64,000 nucleotides of DNA from Cupriavidus gilardii (GTDB lineage Bacteria; Pseudomonadota; Gammaproteobacteria; Burkholderiales; Burkholderiaceae), in NCBI RefSeq assembly GCF_013314895.1, contig NZ_JABTYE010000010.1:62001-126000 (forward strand), given 5' to 3'. Position numbers and translations under genes: made by a program. The notes under the pieces are model-generated. The model searched no databases. It saw only the letters and a program-made list of their open reading frames with translations, and was not told where the DNA came from. Positions within the stretch are counted from its first letter, which is position 1; each line of letters begins with the position of its first letter. Positions 1-8,455 of the stretch are shown here, in pieces.

Positions 1-1115
1 GCGCCCACCGCCAGCCGCCCGGCCGGCAGGCCGATCACGCGCGCCGGCTCGCTGGTGATGCGGCCCAGCGCCTTGACCAGCGGCACCTTGTGCTCGTCGG
101 CCCAGCGCAGCGTCAGCGGCAGCAGCAGTTCCAGCCCGGTCGCGCCCGGCGACGCCTCGGCGAACGGCAGCAGCTTCTCGTCATCGTCGACCGGCGTATG
201 GTCGGAGCACAGCGCGTCGATGGTGCCGTCGGCCAGCGCAGCGACGATGGCGTCGCGATCGCGCCCGCTGCGCAGTGGCGGCGAGAATCGCATCTGCGAG
301 TTGAAGTAGCCGATATCCATATCGGTCAGGCCGACATGGTGGATATTGACGTCGCAGGTGACCGCCAGCCCTTCGCGCTTGGCCTGGCGCACCAGTTCGA
401 TGCCGGCGGCCGACGACAGCCGGCAAAGGTGGACGCGCGCGCCGGTGGAGCGCATCAGTTCGAAGATCGTATGCAGCCGCACGGTCTCGGCAATCACCGA
501 GACGCCGGACAGCCCGAGCCGCGACGCCACCGCACCGCTGGCCGCGACGCCGCCGCCCAGATATGGGTCTTCCGGCCGCAGCCAGACGGTGAAGCCGAAC
601 GTCTGCGCGTACTGCAGCGCGCGCAGCAGCACCTGCGTATTGCGGATCGGCGCCTCGGCCTGCGAGAAGCCGACGCAGCCCGCTTCCGTCAGCTGCGACA
701 TCTCGGTCAGCACCTCGCCCTTCAGGCCGAGCGTCAGCGCACCGAGAGGATACACATGGGTCTGGTTCAGCGTGCGGGCGCGGTACTTCAGCATTTCGAC
801 CAGACCCGGCTCGTCGAGCACCGGGTCGGTGTCCGGCGGGCACACCAGGCTGGTGACGCCGCCGGCGGTGGCCGCGGCCACTTCCGATTCGAGCGTGGCC
901 TTGTATTCGTAGCCCGGCTCGCGCAGCCGGGCCGACAGGTCGACCAGGCCCGGACAGACGATCAGCCCGGTGGCGTCGATGGTCTTGTTGGCCTGGAAGT
1001 CGGCCGGCGCGTTGCCGATGCCGACGATCTTGCCGGCGGCCAGGAACAGGTCCTGCTGGGCATCGATATTGCCGGCCGGGTCGATCAGGCGGCCACCCTT
1101 GATGTGGATCTTCAT
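1..1115 (-). CDS. pyrC: dihydroorotase-like protein, probably non-catalytic (PyrC'/PyrX type), 3' end outside window
   Basis: The reading frame starts at ATG 1115 and runs off the left edge, so the C-terminus is missing. The fold is a cyclic amidohydrolase of the dihydroorotase family: an N-terminal beta sandwich (MKIHIKGGRLIDPAGN), then the segment PGLVDLSARLREPG, and late in the visible part CSDHTPVDDDEK. In active dihydroorotases the segment after PG(L/F)VD contains the metal-binding HxH; here those positions are Ser61 and Arg63. A later position usually His reads Arg in HLCRLSS. This matches the non-catalytic PyrC' known from Pseudomonas, which holds aspartate carbamoyltransferase together, rather than an enzyme making dihydroorotate. 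It lies 113 bases downstream of pyrB on the same strand, which supports a PyrB-PyrC' complex. An active dihydroorotase would then have to be encoded elsewhere. Family assignment is firm; loss of catalysis is inferred. Confidence 0.9.
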   Translation of the reverse strand, partial: MKIHIKGGRLIDPAGNIDAQQDLFLAAGKIVGIGNAPADFQANKTIDATGLIVCPGLVDLSARLREPGYEYKATLESEVAAATAGGVTSLVCPPDTDPVLDEPGLVEMLKYRARTLNQTHVYPLGALTLGLKGEVLTEMSQLTEAGCVGFSQAEAPIRNTQVLLRALQYAQTFGFTVWLRPEDPYLGGGVAASGAVASRLGLSGVSVIAETVRLHTIFELMRSTGARVHLCRLSSAAGIELVRQAKREGLAVTCDVNIHHVGLTDMDIGYFNSQMRFSPPLRSGRDRDAIVAALADGTIDALCSDHTPVDDDEKLLPFAEASPGATGLELLLPLTLRWADEHKVPLVKALGRITSEPARVIGLPAGRLAVG

Positions 1116-1228
1116 ATCGTGTCGCTTGCTATCGCTTGCCATTGCGGCTTGTAGTTGCGGCTTTGAGTGCAGCTTGTATTGGTGCTGGCGTTCGTCGCTC
1201 AGCCGATGCTCGCCCGGCGGATCGCGCG

Positions 1229-2200
1229 TCAGTCGTTGTTGCCCGCGACGATGCCCATCACCGCCATCCGCACCGCGATGCCGAAGGTCACCTGGTTCAG
1301 GATCACAGACTGCGGACCGTCGGCCACCGCCGAATCGATCTCGACGCCGCGGTTCATCGGCCCTGGGTGCATCACGATCGCATCGGGCTTGGCCAGCGCG
1401 AGCCGCTCCGGCGTCAGGCCGAACGCCTTGAAGTATTCCTGCGCCGACGGCAGCAGCGCGCCGCTCATGCGCTCGTTCTGCAGCCGCAGCATGATGATCA
1501 CGTCGACGCCCTTCAGCCCCTCTTCCATGTTGTGGAAGACCCGCACGCCCATCTGCTCCAGGCCCGAGGGCAGCAGCGTACGCGGCCCGATCGCGCGCAC
1601 TTCCGGCACGCCCAGCGTGGTCAGCGCGTGGATGTCCGAGCGCGCCACCCGCGAGTGCAGGATGTCGCCGACGATGGCCACGGTCAGCTTGGTGAAGTCC
1701 TGCTTGTAATGCCGGATCGTGTACATGTCCAGCAGGCCCTGGGTCGGGTGCGCATGGCGCCCGTCGCCGGCGTTGATCACGTGCACGTGCGGAGCGACAT
1801 GCTCGGCGATCAGATAGGGCGCGCCCGAGCTGGCATGCCGCACCACGAACATGTCGGCCGACATTGCCGACAGGTTGTTGATGGTGTCGAGCAGCGATTC
1901 GCCCTTGCTGGTCGACGAGGCATTGATGTTCAGGTTCAGCACGTCCGCCGACAGCCGCTTGGCCGCGATCTCGAACGTGGTGCGGGTGCGCGTCGAATTC
2001 TCGAAGAACAGGTTGAACACGCTCTTGCCGCGCAGCAGCGGCACCTTCTTGACGTCGCGGTCGGAGTCCGACAGCGACACGAACTGGCTGGCGGTGTCGA
2101 GGATGTGCGTGATCATGTCGCGCGACAGCCCCTCGATGGACAGCAGATGCTTGAGCTCGCCGTTCCTGGTGAGCTGCGGGTTGCGGAACGTCTTGGTCAT
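1229..2200 (-). CDS. pyrB: aspartate carbamoyltransferase catalytic subunit
   Basis: This enzyme condenses carbamoyl phosphate with aspartate, the committed step of de novo pyrimidine synthesis in the cytoplasm. The protein has 323 residues, normal for a bacterial PyrB with a short N-terminal extension. The carbamoyl-phosphate signature [13 protein letters not shown] is at about 65-77 (Ser69, Thr70, Arg71, Thr72), and the aspartate-domain motif [12 protein letters not shown] is present. It is followed by the dihydroorotase-like gene and preceded by pyrR, all on the minus strand. No pyrI regulatory-subunit gene is nearby, consistent with an enzyme complexed to a PyrC'-type partner. The 135-base gap before the start is a purine-rich leader on the mRNA with an internal direct repeat. 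Confidence 0.97.
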   Translation of the reverse strand: MTKTFRNPQLTRNGELKHLLSIEGLSRDMITHILDTASQFVSLSDSDRDVKKVPLLRGKSVFNLFFENSTRTRTTFEIAAKRLSADVLNLNINASSTSKGESLLDTINNLSAMSADMFVVRHASSGAPYLIAEHVAPHVHVINAGDGRHAHPTQGLLDMYTIRHYKQDFTKLTVAIVGDILHSRVARSDIHALTTLGVPEVRAIGPRTLLPSGLEQMGVRVFHNMEEGLKGVDVIIMLRLQNERMSGALLPSAQEYFKAFGLTPERLALAKPDAIVMHPGPMNRGVEIDSAVADGPQSVILNQVTFGIAVRMAVMGIVAGNND

Positions 2201-2278
2201 GGGTGAGGCGTGGGCGGGTGCGGTTTGGCTCGGTACGGGTGCGCGGGTGCTGCTGTTGCCTTTGTTCTGGCTACTTCT

Positions 2279-2308
2279 GCTTGTTCTGCTTCTGCTGCTT
2301 GTTCTGCT
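2279..2308. repeat. direct repeat in the low-complexity pyrB leader
   Basis: The 12-mer GCTTGTTCTGCT occurs at 2279-2290 and again at 2297-2308, inside a wider pyrimidine-rich stretch (about 2270-2335) built from CTG/TTCTG units. On the pyrB mRNA this reads as CAG/AAC-rich, largely unstructured leader RNA. It lies between the pyrR stop and the pyrB start. It may be slippage-prone sequence or a spacer; no regulatory role can be shown from sequence. Confidence 0.6.
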
Positions 2309-2335
2309 GCTGGTCTGCGTGCTGCTGCGTGCGGC

Positions 2336-2899
2336 TCAGCCGGCGGCAGCGTCGTTGTTGCCGTTCAGCGTCTCGGTGGCGAAGGAGAAACGGATGCCGG
2401 CGCCCTCGCCTTCGCGCGACAACACCAGATTGGTGCCGAGCGGCAGCGTGATGCGCTCGCCGACGAAGTCGGCCGCGATCGGCAGTTCGCGCCCGCCGCG
2501 ATCGACCAGCGTGGCCAGCGCCACGCGGGCCGGCCGGCCGTAGTCGAACAGCTCGTTGACCGCGGCGCGGATGGTGCGGCCGGTGGCCAGCACATCGTCG
2601 ATCAGCAGCACCTGGCGGTCCTGCACCGAAAACGGCAGCGTGCTCGGCTGCGCCTGGCTGTGCAGGCCTTTTTTCGCGTAATCGTCGCGGTGGAAGGCCA
2701 CATTGATCACGCCGTGATGCGGCAATTGCAGATCGGCGGCCAGCCGCTCGGCGATCCAGGCGCCACCCGAGTAGATGCCGGCGATCGACCAGGGCGCACC
2801 GCCCGAGGCGGGGTCCGATGCCGCGGACAGCATCGCTTGCACGTGGTCGCGCAGCGCGCGGTAGAGCGCTTCGGCGTCGAGGGTGACGTTGGAGATCAT
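2336..2899 (-). CDS. pyrR: bifunctional pyr regulatory protein / uracil phosphoribosyltransferase PyrR
   Basis: PyrR is a phosphoribosyltransferase-fold protein. In Bacillus it attenuates pyr mRNA when UMP is bound, and it usually retains uracil phosphoribosyltransferase activity. The 187-residue product has the PRPP-binding motif [14 protein letters not shown] at 98-110. The start ATG 2899 is chosen because it overlaps the ruvX stop as ATGA, a classic translational coupling; a longer in-frame extension would lie inside ruvX. It is 135 bases upstream of pyrB. I see no convincing Bacillus-type PyrR-binding terminator/antiterminator in that gap, so in this lineage it may act mainly as an enzyme or regulate differently. 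Confidence 0.93.
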   Translation of the reverse strand: MISNVTLDAEALYRALRDHVQAMLSAASDPASGGAPWSIAGIYSGGAWIAERLAADLQLPHHGVINVAFHRDDYAKKGLHSQAQPSTLPFSVQDRQVLLIDDVLATGRTIRAAVNELFDYGRPARVALATLVDRGGRELPIAADFVGERITLPLGTNLVLSREGEGAGIRFSFATETLNGNNDAAAG

Positions 2900-3363
2900 A
2901 GCGGGAGTTGGTCGAAATACTGTTGCAGGATGATGCGGGCGGCTTCGTGATCGAGCGCCCCCGGCCTGGCGCCGTTCGACTGGGCCTCCAGCGAGCTGTA
3001 GCGCTCGTCGACCCAGGTCACGGGCAGATTGAAGCGGCCGTTGAGCTGATTGCCGAAGCGCCGCGCCAGCCTGGTCGCCGGCTGTTCGCCGCCTTCTGGC
3101 GTCAGCGGCAGACCTACCACGAGATGCACCGGCGCCCATTCGGCGATCAGCGCGGCGACGGCCTGGAAGCGGCCTTCGACGGTGATGTTCGGCACGATCG
3201 TCAGCGGCCGCGCCTCGCGCGTGATGAAGTTGCCCAGCGCCACGCCGATCTTGCGCTCGCCGTAATCGAAGCCCAGCACGGTGCCATCGGTTGGCACGGC
3301 GGACACTGGCGCGCCTTGCGGCGCCGGCTTGTGGAGCGGCGTGGCCGCGTCCGCGCTAGGCAT
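2896..3363 (-). CDS. ruvX: Holliday junction resolvase-like RuvX/YqgF
   Basis: RNase H-like fold nuclease of the YqgF family, implicated in 16S rRNA 5' processing and Holliday junction resolution. Hallmarks are present: [12 protein letters not shown] near the N-terminus, [10 protein letters not shown] in the middle, WVDERYSS, and the C-terminal [14 protein letters not shown] with the acidic metal ligands. The start is set at ATG 3363, giving 155 residues and an 8-base overlap with yqgE. An earlier ATG at 3393 would add ten residues that lie entirely within yqgE. The pair yqgE-ruvX is conserved across proteobacteria. The 3' end overlaps pyrR by four bases, so yqgE-ruvX-pyrR are probably cotranslated. 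Confidence 0.93.
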   Translation of the reverse strand: MPSADAATPLHKPAPQGAPVSAVPTDGTVLGFDYGERKIGVALGNFITREARPLTIVPNITVEGRFQAVAALIAEWAPVHLVVGLPLTPEGGEQPATRLARRFGNQLNGRFNLPVTWVDERYSSLEAQSNGARPGALDHEAARIILQQYFDQLPL

Positions 3364-3937
3364 GCCCCGCCTCGCCGGAGAGCATGGTGACATCGATGCC
3401 CAGAAGGCGAATGGCGGCGGCGAAGCGTTCCTCGGGAGGCACGCTGAATACGATCTCGGGGTCGGCCTGCACGGTCAGCCAGCCGTTGCGGCTCAGCTCT
3501 TCCTCCAGCTGGCCCGCGCCCCAGCCGGCATAGCCGAGCGTCAGCAGGAAGCGGTGCGGACCGCTGCCGTTGGCGACGGCTTCGAGCACGTCCTTGGAGG
3601 TGGTCATCTCCAGCCCCCCGGGCACCGTCAGCGACGACACGTAGACGCCGACCGGGTCGTGCAGCACGAAGCCGCGCTCGGTCTGCACCGGGCCGCCGAA
3701 ATAGACGGGCTGTTGCGCAACGGGCTGGATTTCGAGCTTGAGATCGATCTTGTCGAACAGCGTGGCCATGTCGATGTCGATCGGCCGGTTGATCACCAGA
3801 CCGAGCGCGCCACGCTCGTTGTGTTCGCAGATGTAGACGACGGCGCCGGTAAAAGTCGGATCCGCCATGCCGGGCATGGCGATCAGGAATTGATTCGTCA
3901 GATTGATGGGGGCTGCGGACGTCGCCATGCGTTGCAT
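3356..3937 (-). CDS. YqgE/AlgH family protein (DUF179)
   Basis: The family is widespread in proteobacteria and of uncertain function; in Pseudomonas AlgH was linked to alginate regulation. The product has about 190 residues, typical size, with the conserved N-terminus [18 protein letters not shown] and the segments [14 protein letters not shown] and [12 protein letters not shown]. It lies directly upstream of ruvX with overlap. Two ATGs compete: 3937 and 3928. The hexamer TAAAAT (3941-3936 on the minus strand) overlaps the first and lies seven bases before the second. If that hexamer is the -10 element, the second ATG is the start and the message would be nearly leaderless. Confidence 0.92.
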   Translation of the reverse strand: MQRMATSAAPINLTNQFLIAMPGMADPTFTGAVVYICEHNERGALGLVINRPIDIDMATLFDKIDLKLEIQPVAQQPVYFGGPVQTERGFVLHDPVGVYVSSLTVPGGLEMTTSKDVLEAVANGSGPHRFLLTLGYAGWGAGQLEEELSRNGWLTVQADPEIVFSVPPEERFAAAIRLLGIDVTMLSGEAGHA

Positions 3938-3941
3938 TTTA
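3936..3941 (-). promoter_or_regulatory. possible -10 element for yqgE-ruvX-pyrR
   Basis: TAAAAT on the minus strand, seven bases upstream of the ATG at 3928. I find no good -35 at 16-18 bp spacing, so support rests on the hexamer and its position at the head of the gene group. Confidence 0.35.
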
Positions 3942-4034
3942 TCAAATCAGCGCCAATGTTCCGGAAAAGATTCCTTCGTCCGGGCCCGCGCAGGGGTCGA
4001 ATGGTGCGTGCCGCCTCGCAGCCGTTGCGCCGCA

Positions 4035-4062
4035 GCATCGGCGCCGCTGCATCGGCGCCGCT
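4035..4062. repeat. 14-bp tandem duplication
   Basis: GCATCGGCGCCGCT occurs twice back to back in the short gap between the yqgE start and the rsuA stop. No function is evident. Confidence 0.7.
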
Positions 4063-4075
4063 GTCAGTCCCCGCC

Positions 4076-4816
4076 TCAGTCCTTGCGTACCAGTTCCGCT
4101 AGATCCGCCGGCGTCAGCCAGCGCCACTCGCCGGGTGCCAGCGCCGGGTCCAGCGCCAGTCCGCCGATGCGGCTGCGGTGCAGTGCGGCGACATGATTGC
4201 CGGCCGCGGCGACCATCCGCTTGACCTGATGATACTTGCCTTCGGCCAGCGTCAGCCGCAGCGCCCGCTCGGCGACGATCTCGCAGGCAAGCGCGGCGAT
4301 CGGCGCCGGTTCGTCCTCGAGCTGCACGCCTTCGCACAGCGCCACGGCCTGGGCTTCGGTGACGGGCTCGGCCGTGGTGACCTCGTAGACCTTGGGCACC
4401 TTGCGTTTGGGCGAGGTCTGCGCGTGGATGAACTGGCCGTCGTCGCTGAGCAGCAGCAGCCCGGTGGTGTCCTGGTCGAGCCGGCCGACCGCCTGCACGC
4501 CGCGCTCGCGCAGCGGCACCGGCAGCAGCGTGTAGACGCTGGGATGATGCAGCGGCCGTTGCGAGCATTCGTATCCGGTGGGCTTGTGCAGCATCAGATA
4601 GGCCTTCTCGTGGCAGACCCACTCCTCGCCATCGACGGTCAGCCGCAGCCCTTCCAGCACGAATTCGGCGCGCGGATCGTCGCACAGCTCGCCCTCGACC
4701 TCGACCATGCCGGCCGCCACCAGATCGCCGCAATAGCGGCGCGTGCCGAAGCCCTGCGATTGCAGGATGCGGTCCAGCGGCGTGGTCCGGGGCGGTTTGG
4801 CGGTCTTCGAGGTCAT
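4076..4816 (-). CDS. rsuA: 16S rRNA pseudouridine(516) synthase RsuA-type
   Basis: Isomerises uridine to pseudouridine in small-subunit rRNA. The 246-residue protein has an N-terminal S4-like RNA-binding region (DRILQSQGFGTRRYCGDLVAAGMVEVEG), the family segment LMLHKPTGYECS, the catalytic motif GRLDQDTTGLLLLSDDGQ with the nucleophilic Asp, and the C-terminal signature GKYHQVKRMVAAAGNHVAALHR. The ending LAPGEWRWL parallels RsuA rather than RluB/E/F, so position 516 is the likely target by family. It is on the minus strand, downstream of hemY and separated from it by 117 bases, and is probably expressed separately. Confidence 0.92.
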   Translation of the reverse strand: MTSKTAKPPRTTPLDRILQSQGFGTRRYCGDLVAAGMVEVEGELCDDPRAEFVLEGLRLTVDGEEWVCHEKAYLMLHKPTGYECSQRPLHHPSVYTLLPVPLRERGVQAVGRLDQDTTGLLLLSDDGQFIHAQTSPKRKVPKVYEVTTAEPVTEAQAVALCEGVQLEDEPAPIAALACEIVAERALRLTLAEGKYHQVKRMVAAAGNHVAALHRSRIGGLALDPALAPGEWRWLTPADLAELVRKD

Positions 4817-4933
4817 CGGTGGTCAGCGGGTGGTCAGTGGAGTCAGCGGGAATGGCGGGTTGCCGGGGGTGTTGGCACAGGAGCCATGCCACGGTAAACG
4901 GACGGGCGCGGATCGCGACGCAGCGCTGCTGCG

Positions 4934-6124
4934 TTACGCCGCCAGCAGCGCGCTTTCCCGATAGTGCCGCTGCGCATCCTCCGGCCGTTCGGTCTGCTCG
5001 AACAGCCGCGCGAGCGACAGATGCGACCGAATGCGCAGGCGCCGCTGGTCCTCGCTGGTGGCGTACTTCAGCGCGCGCTCGAAGTTCGACTGCGCCTTGC
5101 CCCACAGCTGTTCGCCCAGGCAGAGCACGCCCAGCGTGAAATGCAGCTCGGCATCGTTCGGATGCTGCGCCAGCCATTTCTCCGCCTGCTGGATCTGCGG
5201 CAGCGCCTGGCCGGGCTCGGCGCAGTCGGCGTAGCGCAGCACCAGCCGGCTGTCCCAGTTGACCTTCAGCGCTTCCTCGACGATCTTGCGCGCTTCCTGC
5301 TGGCGGCCCAGCGCGGAGAAATAGCGCGCCGCCGGCTCGGCGATGCGGGCGGCGCGGCGCTCGTCGTTCGACAGCGAACGCCAGAAGTCCTGCAGCGCGT
5401 CGGCGTCGTGGCGGCGCTCTTCCAGCATGGCTTCGCAGGCCATCTGCTTCAGACGCAGCGCCAGCACCGGATGCAGCGCGTTGCGCTTCTCCAGCGAGCG
5501 CGCCAGCCGCAGCACCTCGCTCCAGTTCTTCAGATGCTGATGCGCGCGCAGCGCGATCCGTTGCACATGGATCTGCCGCCCGCCCTGCGCCTGCAGCTGG
5601 GCGATCGTCTCCAGCGCGCCATCGGCATCGCGCGCGTCGACCAGCATCTCGGCGAGCGACACCAGCCGCGCCTGCTCGCGCTCGGGCGCAGTGACCTGGG
5701 CCAGCCAGCCGTCGCGCCGTTCGGCCTCCTGCATCTGGTGCGCGGCGCGGGCGCCGATCAGCGCCGCGGTCTGCGCCTGCTCGGGCCAGACCTGGGCCTC
5801 GCGCGCGGTGCGCTCGGCGCGGGCGAAGCGGCCCGCGAACAGGTTCTCGATCGCTTCGCGCAAGGCGGCCTGCGCCTTCAGCATCCGATTGCGCTCGCGA
5901 TAGGCGGCGGCGCGCCGGGGCATCTCGGACAGATGCCGGATCGCCGACAGCACGGTCCACGCTGCGAAGAACAGCAGCAACAGCAGCGCCAGCGCCAGAT
6001 TGAGCGACAGTTCGACCCGATACGGCGGGTAGAACAGCACCACATTGCTCTGATTGAACTGCGTGAACAGCGCCAGCCCGACGGCGCCGCCAAACAGGAT
6101 CGCCACCCAGAATAGAAGTCGCAT
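4934..6124 (-). CDS. hemY: HemY-family inner-membrane TPR protein
   Basis: This is the proteobacterial HemY of the hemCDXY operon, not the Bacillus protoporphyrinogen oxidase of the same name. Its role is linked to haem synthesis but its activity is unsettled. The 396-residue product begins with two hydrophobic segments (about 4-22 and 41-60), followed by a long alpha-helical region with TPR-like repeats extending to the C-terminus (for example FTLGVLCLGEQLWGKAQSNFERAL). It starts three bases after the stop of hemDX, indicating cotranscription and probable translational coupling. Confidence 0.93.
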   Translation of the reverse strand: MRLLFWVAILFGGAVGLALFTQFNQSNVVLFYPPYRVELSLNLALALLLLLFFAAWTVLSAIRHLSEMPRRAAAYRERNRMLKAQAALREAIENLFAGRFARAERTAREAQVWPEQAQTAALIGARAAHQMQEAERRDGWLAQVTAPEREQARLVSLAEMLVDARDADGALETIAQLQAQGGRQIHVQRIALRAHQHLKNWSEVLRLARSLEKRNALHPVLALRLKQMACEAMLEERRHDADALQDFWRSLSNDERRAARIAEPAARYFSALGRQQEARKIVEEALKVNWDSRLVLRYADCAEPGQALPQIQQAEKWLAQHPNDAELHFTLGVLCLGEQLWGKAQSNFERALKYATSEDQRRLRIRSHLSLARLFEQTERPEDAQRHYRESALLAA

Positions 6125-6127
6125 GCG

Positions 6128-8446
6128 CTACTCCTTCTTCAGGGAACGCAGCGCGCCAAGGCTGTCGGCCATGGTCGGCAGCTGCACGGCTACCGCGCCG
6201 GCCTGCGCCTGCTTCAGCAGGGTCTGCACGGCCTGCACGCGGCGGCTCTTGGTATCGAAATAGCGTTCGATCATGCCGTGGGCCGCGGCCAGATCGTTGC
6301 GGAACACCTGCTCGTTGCGCGACAGCAGCGCCAGCCGCGCGTTGAGCAGCCGCAGCTTGACGTTCTCGCGCAGGAACCAGCCCTGGTCGCCGGTCAGCAG
6401 CAGCGCCTCGGTATCGTCGACGCGGCGCACGCGGATCACGCGCATCAGCTCGTCGCGCACGGTCGCCCAGACGCCGGCGAACCATTGCGTCACGCGATTG
6501 CCGGTGCCGTCGCCATCCCCCGCGGCAGCAGCCGAGGCCGCGCCGGGCTGCGATGCGGCCGCAGTGCCGCGCGTCGCGCCTTCGCTGCGTTCCAGCATCC
6601 GCTCGCTGGACAGCAGCGGCAAGGCGTCGATCTGGTTGATGGCTTCGTCGAGCTTGATCGCCGCGCCGGTCAGATCGGTATCGGGCATCGCCTTGAGCCG
6701 GCCGATGTCGCGCGCGATCGCCCGGCGCAGCTGGTTGTATTCGGGCTTGTCGGAGCGGGCCAGGCGAACGTCGGCGCTCTGCAGTGCGGACAGCGCGACC
6801 TGGACGTTGCCGGTCAGCTGCAGCTGCTGGCCGGCGTTGGTCAGCAGCTGCTGGATCTCGGCGATCTCCCAGTCGTCGCGGTTGCGCATCAGGTCCTGGT
6901 AGACCTGCTCGAGCGTGGCCTGCTTGTCGCGCGTCTCGCCGACCTGGGCTTCCAGCGCGCCGACCTTGGCCTGCATTTCCTTGACGGTGGTCTGGGCCTC
7001 GCGGGTCAGCACGCGGGACTCCTGCACCAGCGCGTCGTTGGTCTGCTGGCGGCGCGCGAGCTCCTCGGTCAGCCGGTCGACCCGCTGCTGCAGCCACCAG
7101 AACGCGCCGCCGGCGACCAGCACGAGGATCGCGAGCAGCAGCCAGGCCAGGCTGCCGCGGCCGCGTGGGCTCGGCCGCTCGCCGGGCGAGACACCGGAAG
7201 GCGCCGCGCCGGGCGGCATGCCGGCCGGTGGAGGGGTGGAGGAAGCGGTGGAGGTTTGCTGTTGCGTCACGCGATCGACCTTCGTTGACGTGGATGGCGG
7301 TGATTCGGTGGGCGTGGTCGGGCCAGGCGCAGCGGGCGCGTTCCCCGGGGTAGCGCGTGCGGCCGATGCGGCCGATGCGGCCGTCCCAGCGGTAATGGAA
7401 GGCGCCTGCGATTGCCCGGCAGGGCCCGTGGCCGGGGCTTGCGCAGCCGGAGCGGGCGCCGGTACCGGTGCCGCAGTCGCGCCCGCTTCGGACTTCGACG
7501 CGGGCTGCGACGCCGATTGCGATACGGATTGCGACCCCGCTTGCGATGCCGCCTGCAATGCTGCTGCCGCCGCCGTTTTCGAAGCGGCCTGCAACTGGCT
7601 CAGATACGGCTCGGCCCAGCCCAGGCAGGCCGCGAGCAGACCCTCGTCGCCCGGCGCGGCCAGCAGCACGCGCGTGAAGCCCAGTGTCGCTGCCTGCTCG
7701 GCGATTCTCGCATGGGGGGCAATGCACTGCACTTCGCGCAGCGCGGCGTCTTCCTGCGGCGACAGATTGTCGAGAGCCAGGCGATCAAGGTTGCGCACGG
7801 CCTCGGAACTCGTCAGCAGCCAGGCTTGCGGCGGCGCGCCGGGCTTCAGACCGTCGCGTACCGCCTGCCACTGCATCGATCCCGGCACGGGCATGGTGCG
7901 TTGATAGGCCTCGACGGCGAGCACGGTGGCACCGGCCTCGCGCAGTTGGTCGCCGAGCCAGTCGCGGCCGCCGTTGCCGCGAACGATCAGCACCTCGCGA
8001 CCGGCCAGCGCAGGCACGTCGAGCTGCGCCCACAACGCCTCGGAATCGAAGCGGGCGTCGGCGGGATCGAGATCGGCGGCGCGGCCATCGGCCCCGGCCG
8101 GCGATATCACGCGATGGCGCGGCGCGGCGATGCCGCGCTCGGCAAGCGCCGCCACGCTGGCGGGCCCGACCACCGCGACCGGCACCGATTCCGGCCAGAC
8201 CGCGGCGCCGCCCTGCGCCAACGCGAGCGCGTCGAGCGCATAGGCAATCGCGTTGGGGCTGACGAACACGACCAGCGCGAAATCCGGCAGCCGTGCCAGC
8301 GCGGCGCGCAGCGGCGCGTCATCGGCCGCCGGACCGATGGCCAGCAGCGGAAAGCTCAATACGTCCACCCCCGCAGCCTGCAGCGCCTCGGTCAGTTGCC
8401 GGGACTGCCCGGCGGGTCGTGTGACGACGACGGTCGGGCGGGGCAT
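6128..8446 (-). CDS. hemD: fused uroporphyrinogen-III synthase (HemD) and HemX
   Basis: A single 772-residue frame joins two normally separate proteins. Residues 1 to about 270 are HemD, which cyclises hydroxymethylbilane to uroporphyrinogen III (start MPRPTVVVTRPAGQSRQL; internal ALVVFVSPNAIAYALDAL and WLLTSSEAVRNL). A low-complexity Ala/Ser/Gln/Pro linker of well over 100 residues follows. Then comes a transmembrane helix (SLAWLLLAILVLVAGGAFWW) and a coiled-coil HemX domain rich in Glu/Gln/Ala that would lie in the periplasm. The HemX part is often mislabelled uroporphyrinogen methyltransferase, but no such motifs are visible. The gene sits nine bases after hemC and three before hemY. The frame is open throughout, so this is a true fusion rather than a missed stop, barring sequencing error. 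Confidence 0.94.
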   Translation of the reverse strand: MPRPTVVVTRPAGQSRQLTEALQAAGVDVLSFPLLAIGPAADDAPLRAALARLPDFALVVFVSPNAIAYALDALALAQGGAAVWPESVPVAVVGPASVAALAERGIAAPRHRVISPAGADGRAADLDPADARFDSEALWAQLDVPALAGREVLIVRGNGGRDWLGDQLREAGATVLAVEAYQRTMPVPGSMQWQAVRDGLKPGAPPQAWLLTSSEAVRNLDRLALDNLSPQEDAALREVQCIAPHARIAEQAATLGFTRVLLAAPGDEGLLAACLGWAEPYLSQLQAASKTAAAAALQAASQAGSQSVSQSASQPASKSEAGATAAPVPAPAPAAQAPATGPAGQSQAPSITAGTAASAASAARATPGNAPAAPGPTTPTESPPSTSTKVDRVTQQQTSTASSTPPPAGMPPGAAPSGVSPGERPSPRGRGSLAWLLLAILVLVAGGAFWWLQQRVDRLTEELARRQQTNDALVQESRVLTREAQTTVKEMQAKVGALEAQVGETRDKQATLEQVYQDLMRNRDDWEIAEIQQLLTNAGQQLQLTGNVQVALSALQSADVRLARSDKPEYNQLRRAIARDIGRLKAMPDTDLTGAAIKLDEAINQIDALPLLSSERMLERSEGATRGTAAASQPGAASAAAAGDGDGTGNRVTQWFAGVWATVRDELMRVIRVRRVDDTEALLLTGDQGWFLRENVKLRLLNARLALLSRNEQVFRNDLAAAHGMIERYFDTKSRRVQAVQTLLKQAQAGAVAVQLPTMADSLGALRSLKKE

Positions 8447-8455
8447 CGCTTCCCC

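Noticed and set aside
3942..7727. A 1261-codon minus-strand frame overlapping rsuA, hemY and hemDX
   Set aside because: It lies in another frame of genes with clear family motifs. Its product is Arg/Ala/Gly-rich low-complexity sequence typical of off-frame reading in high-G+C DNA.
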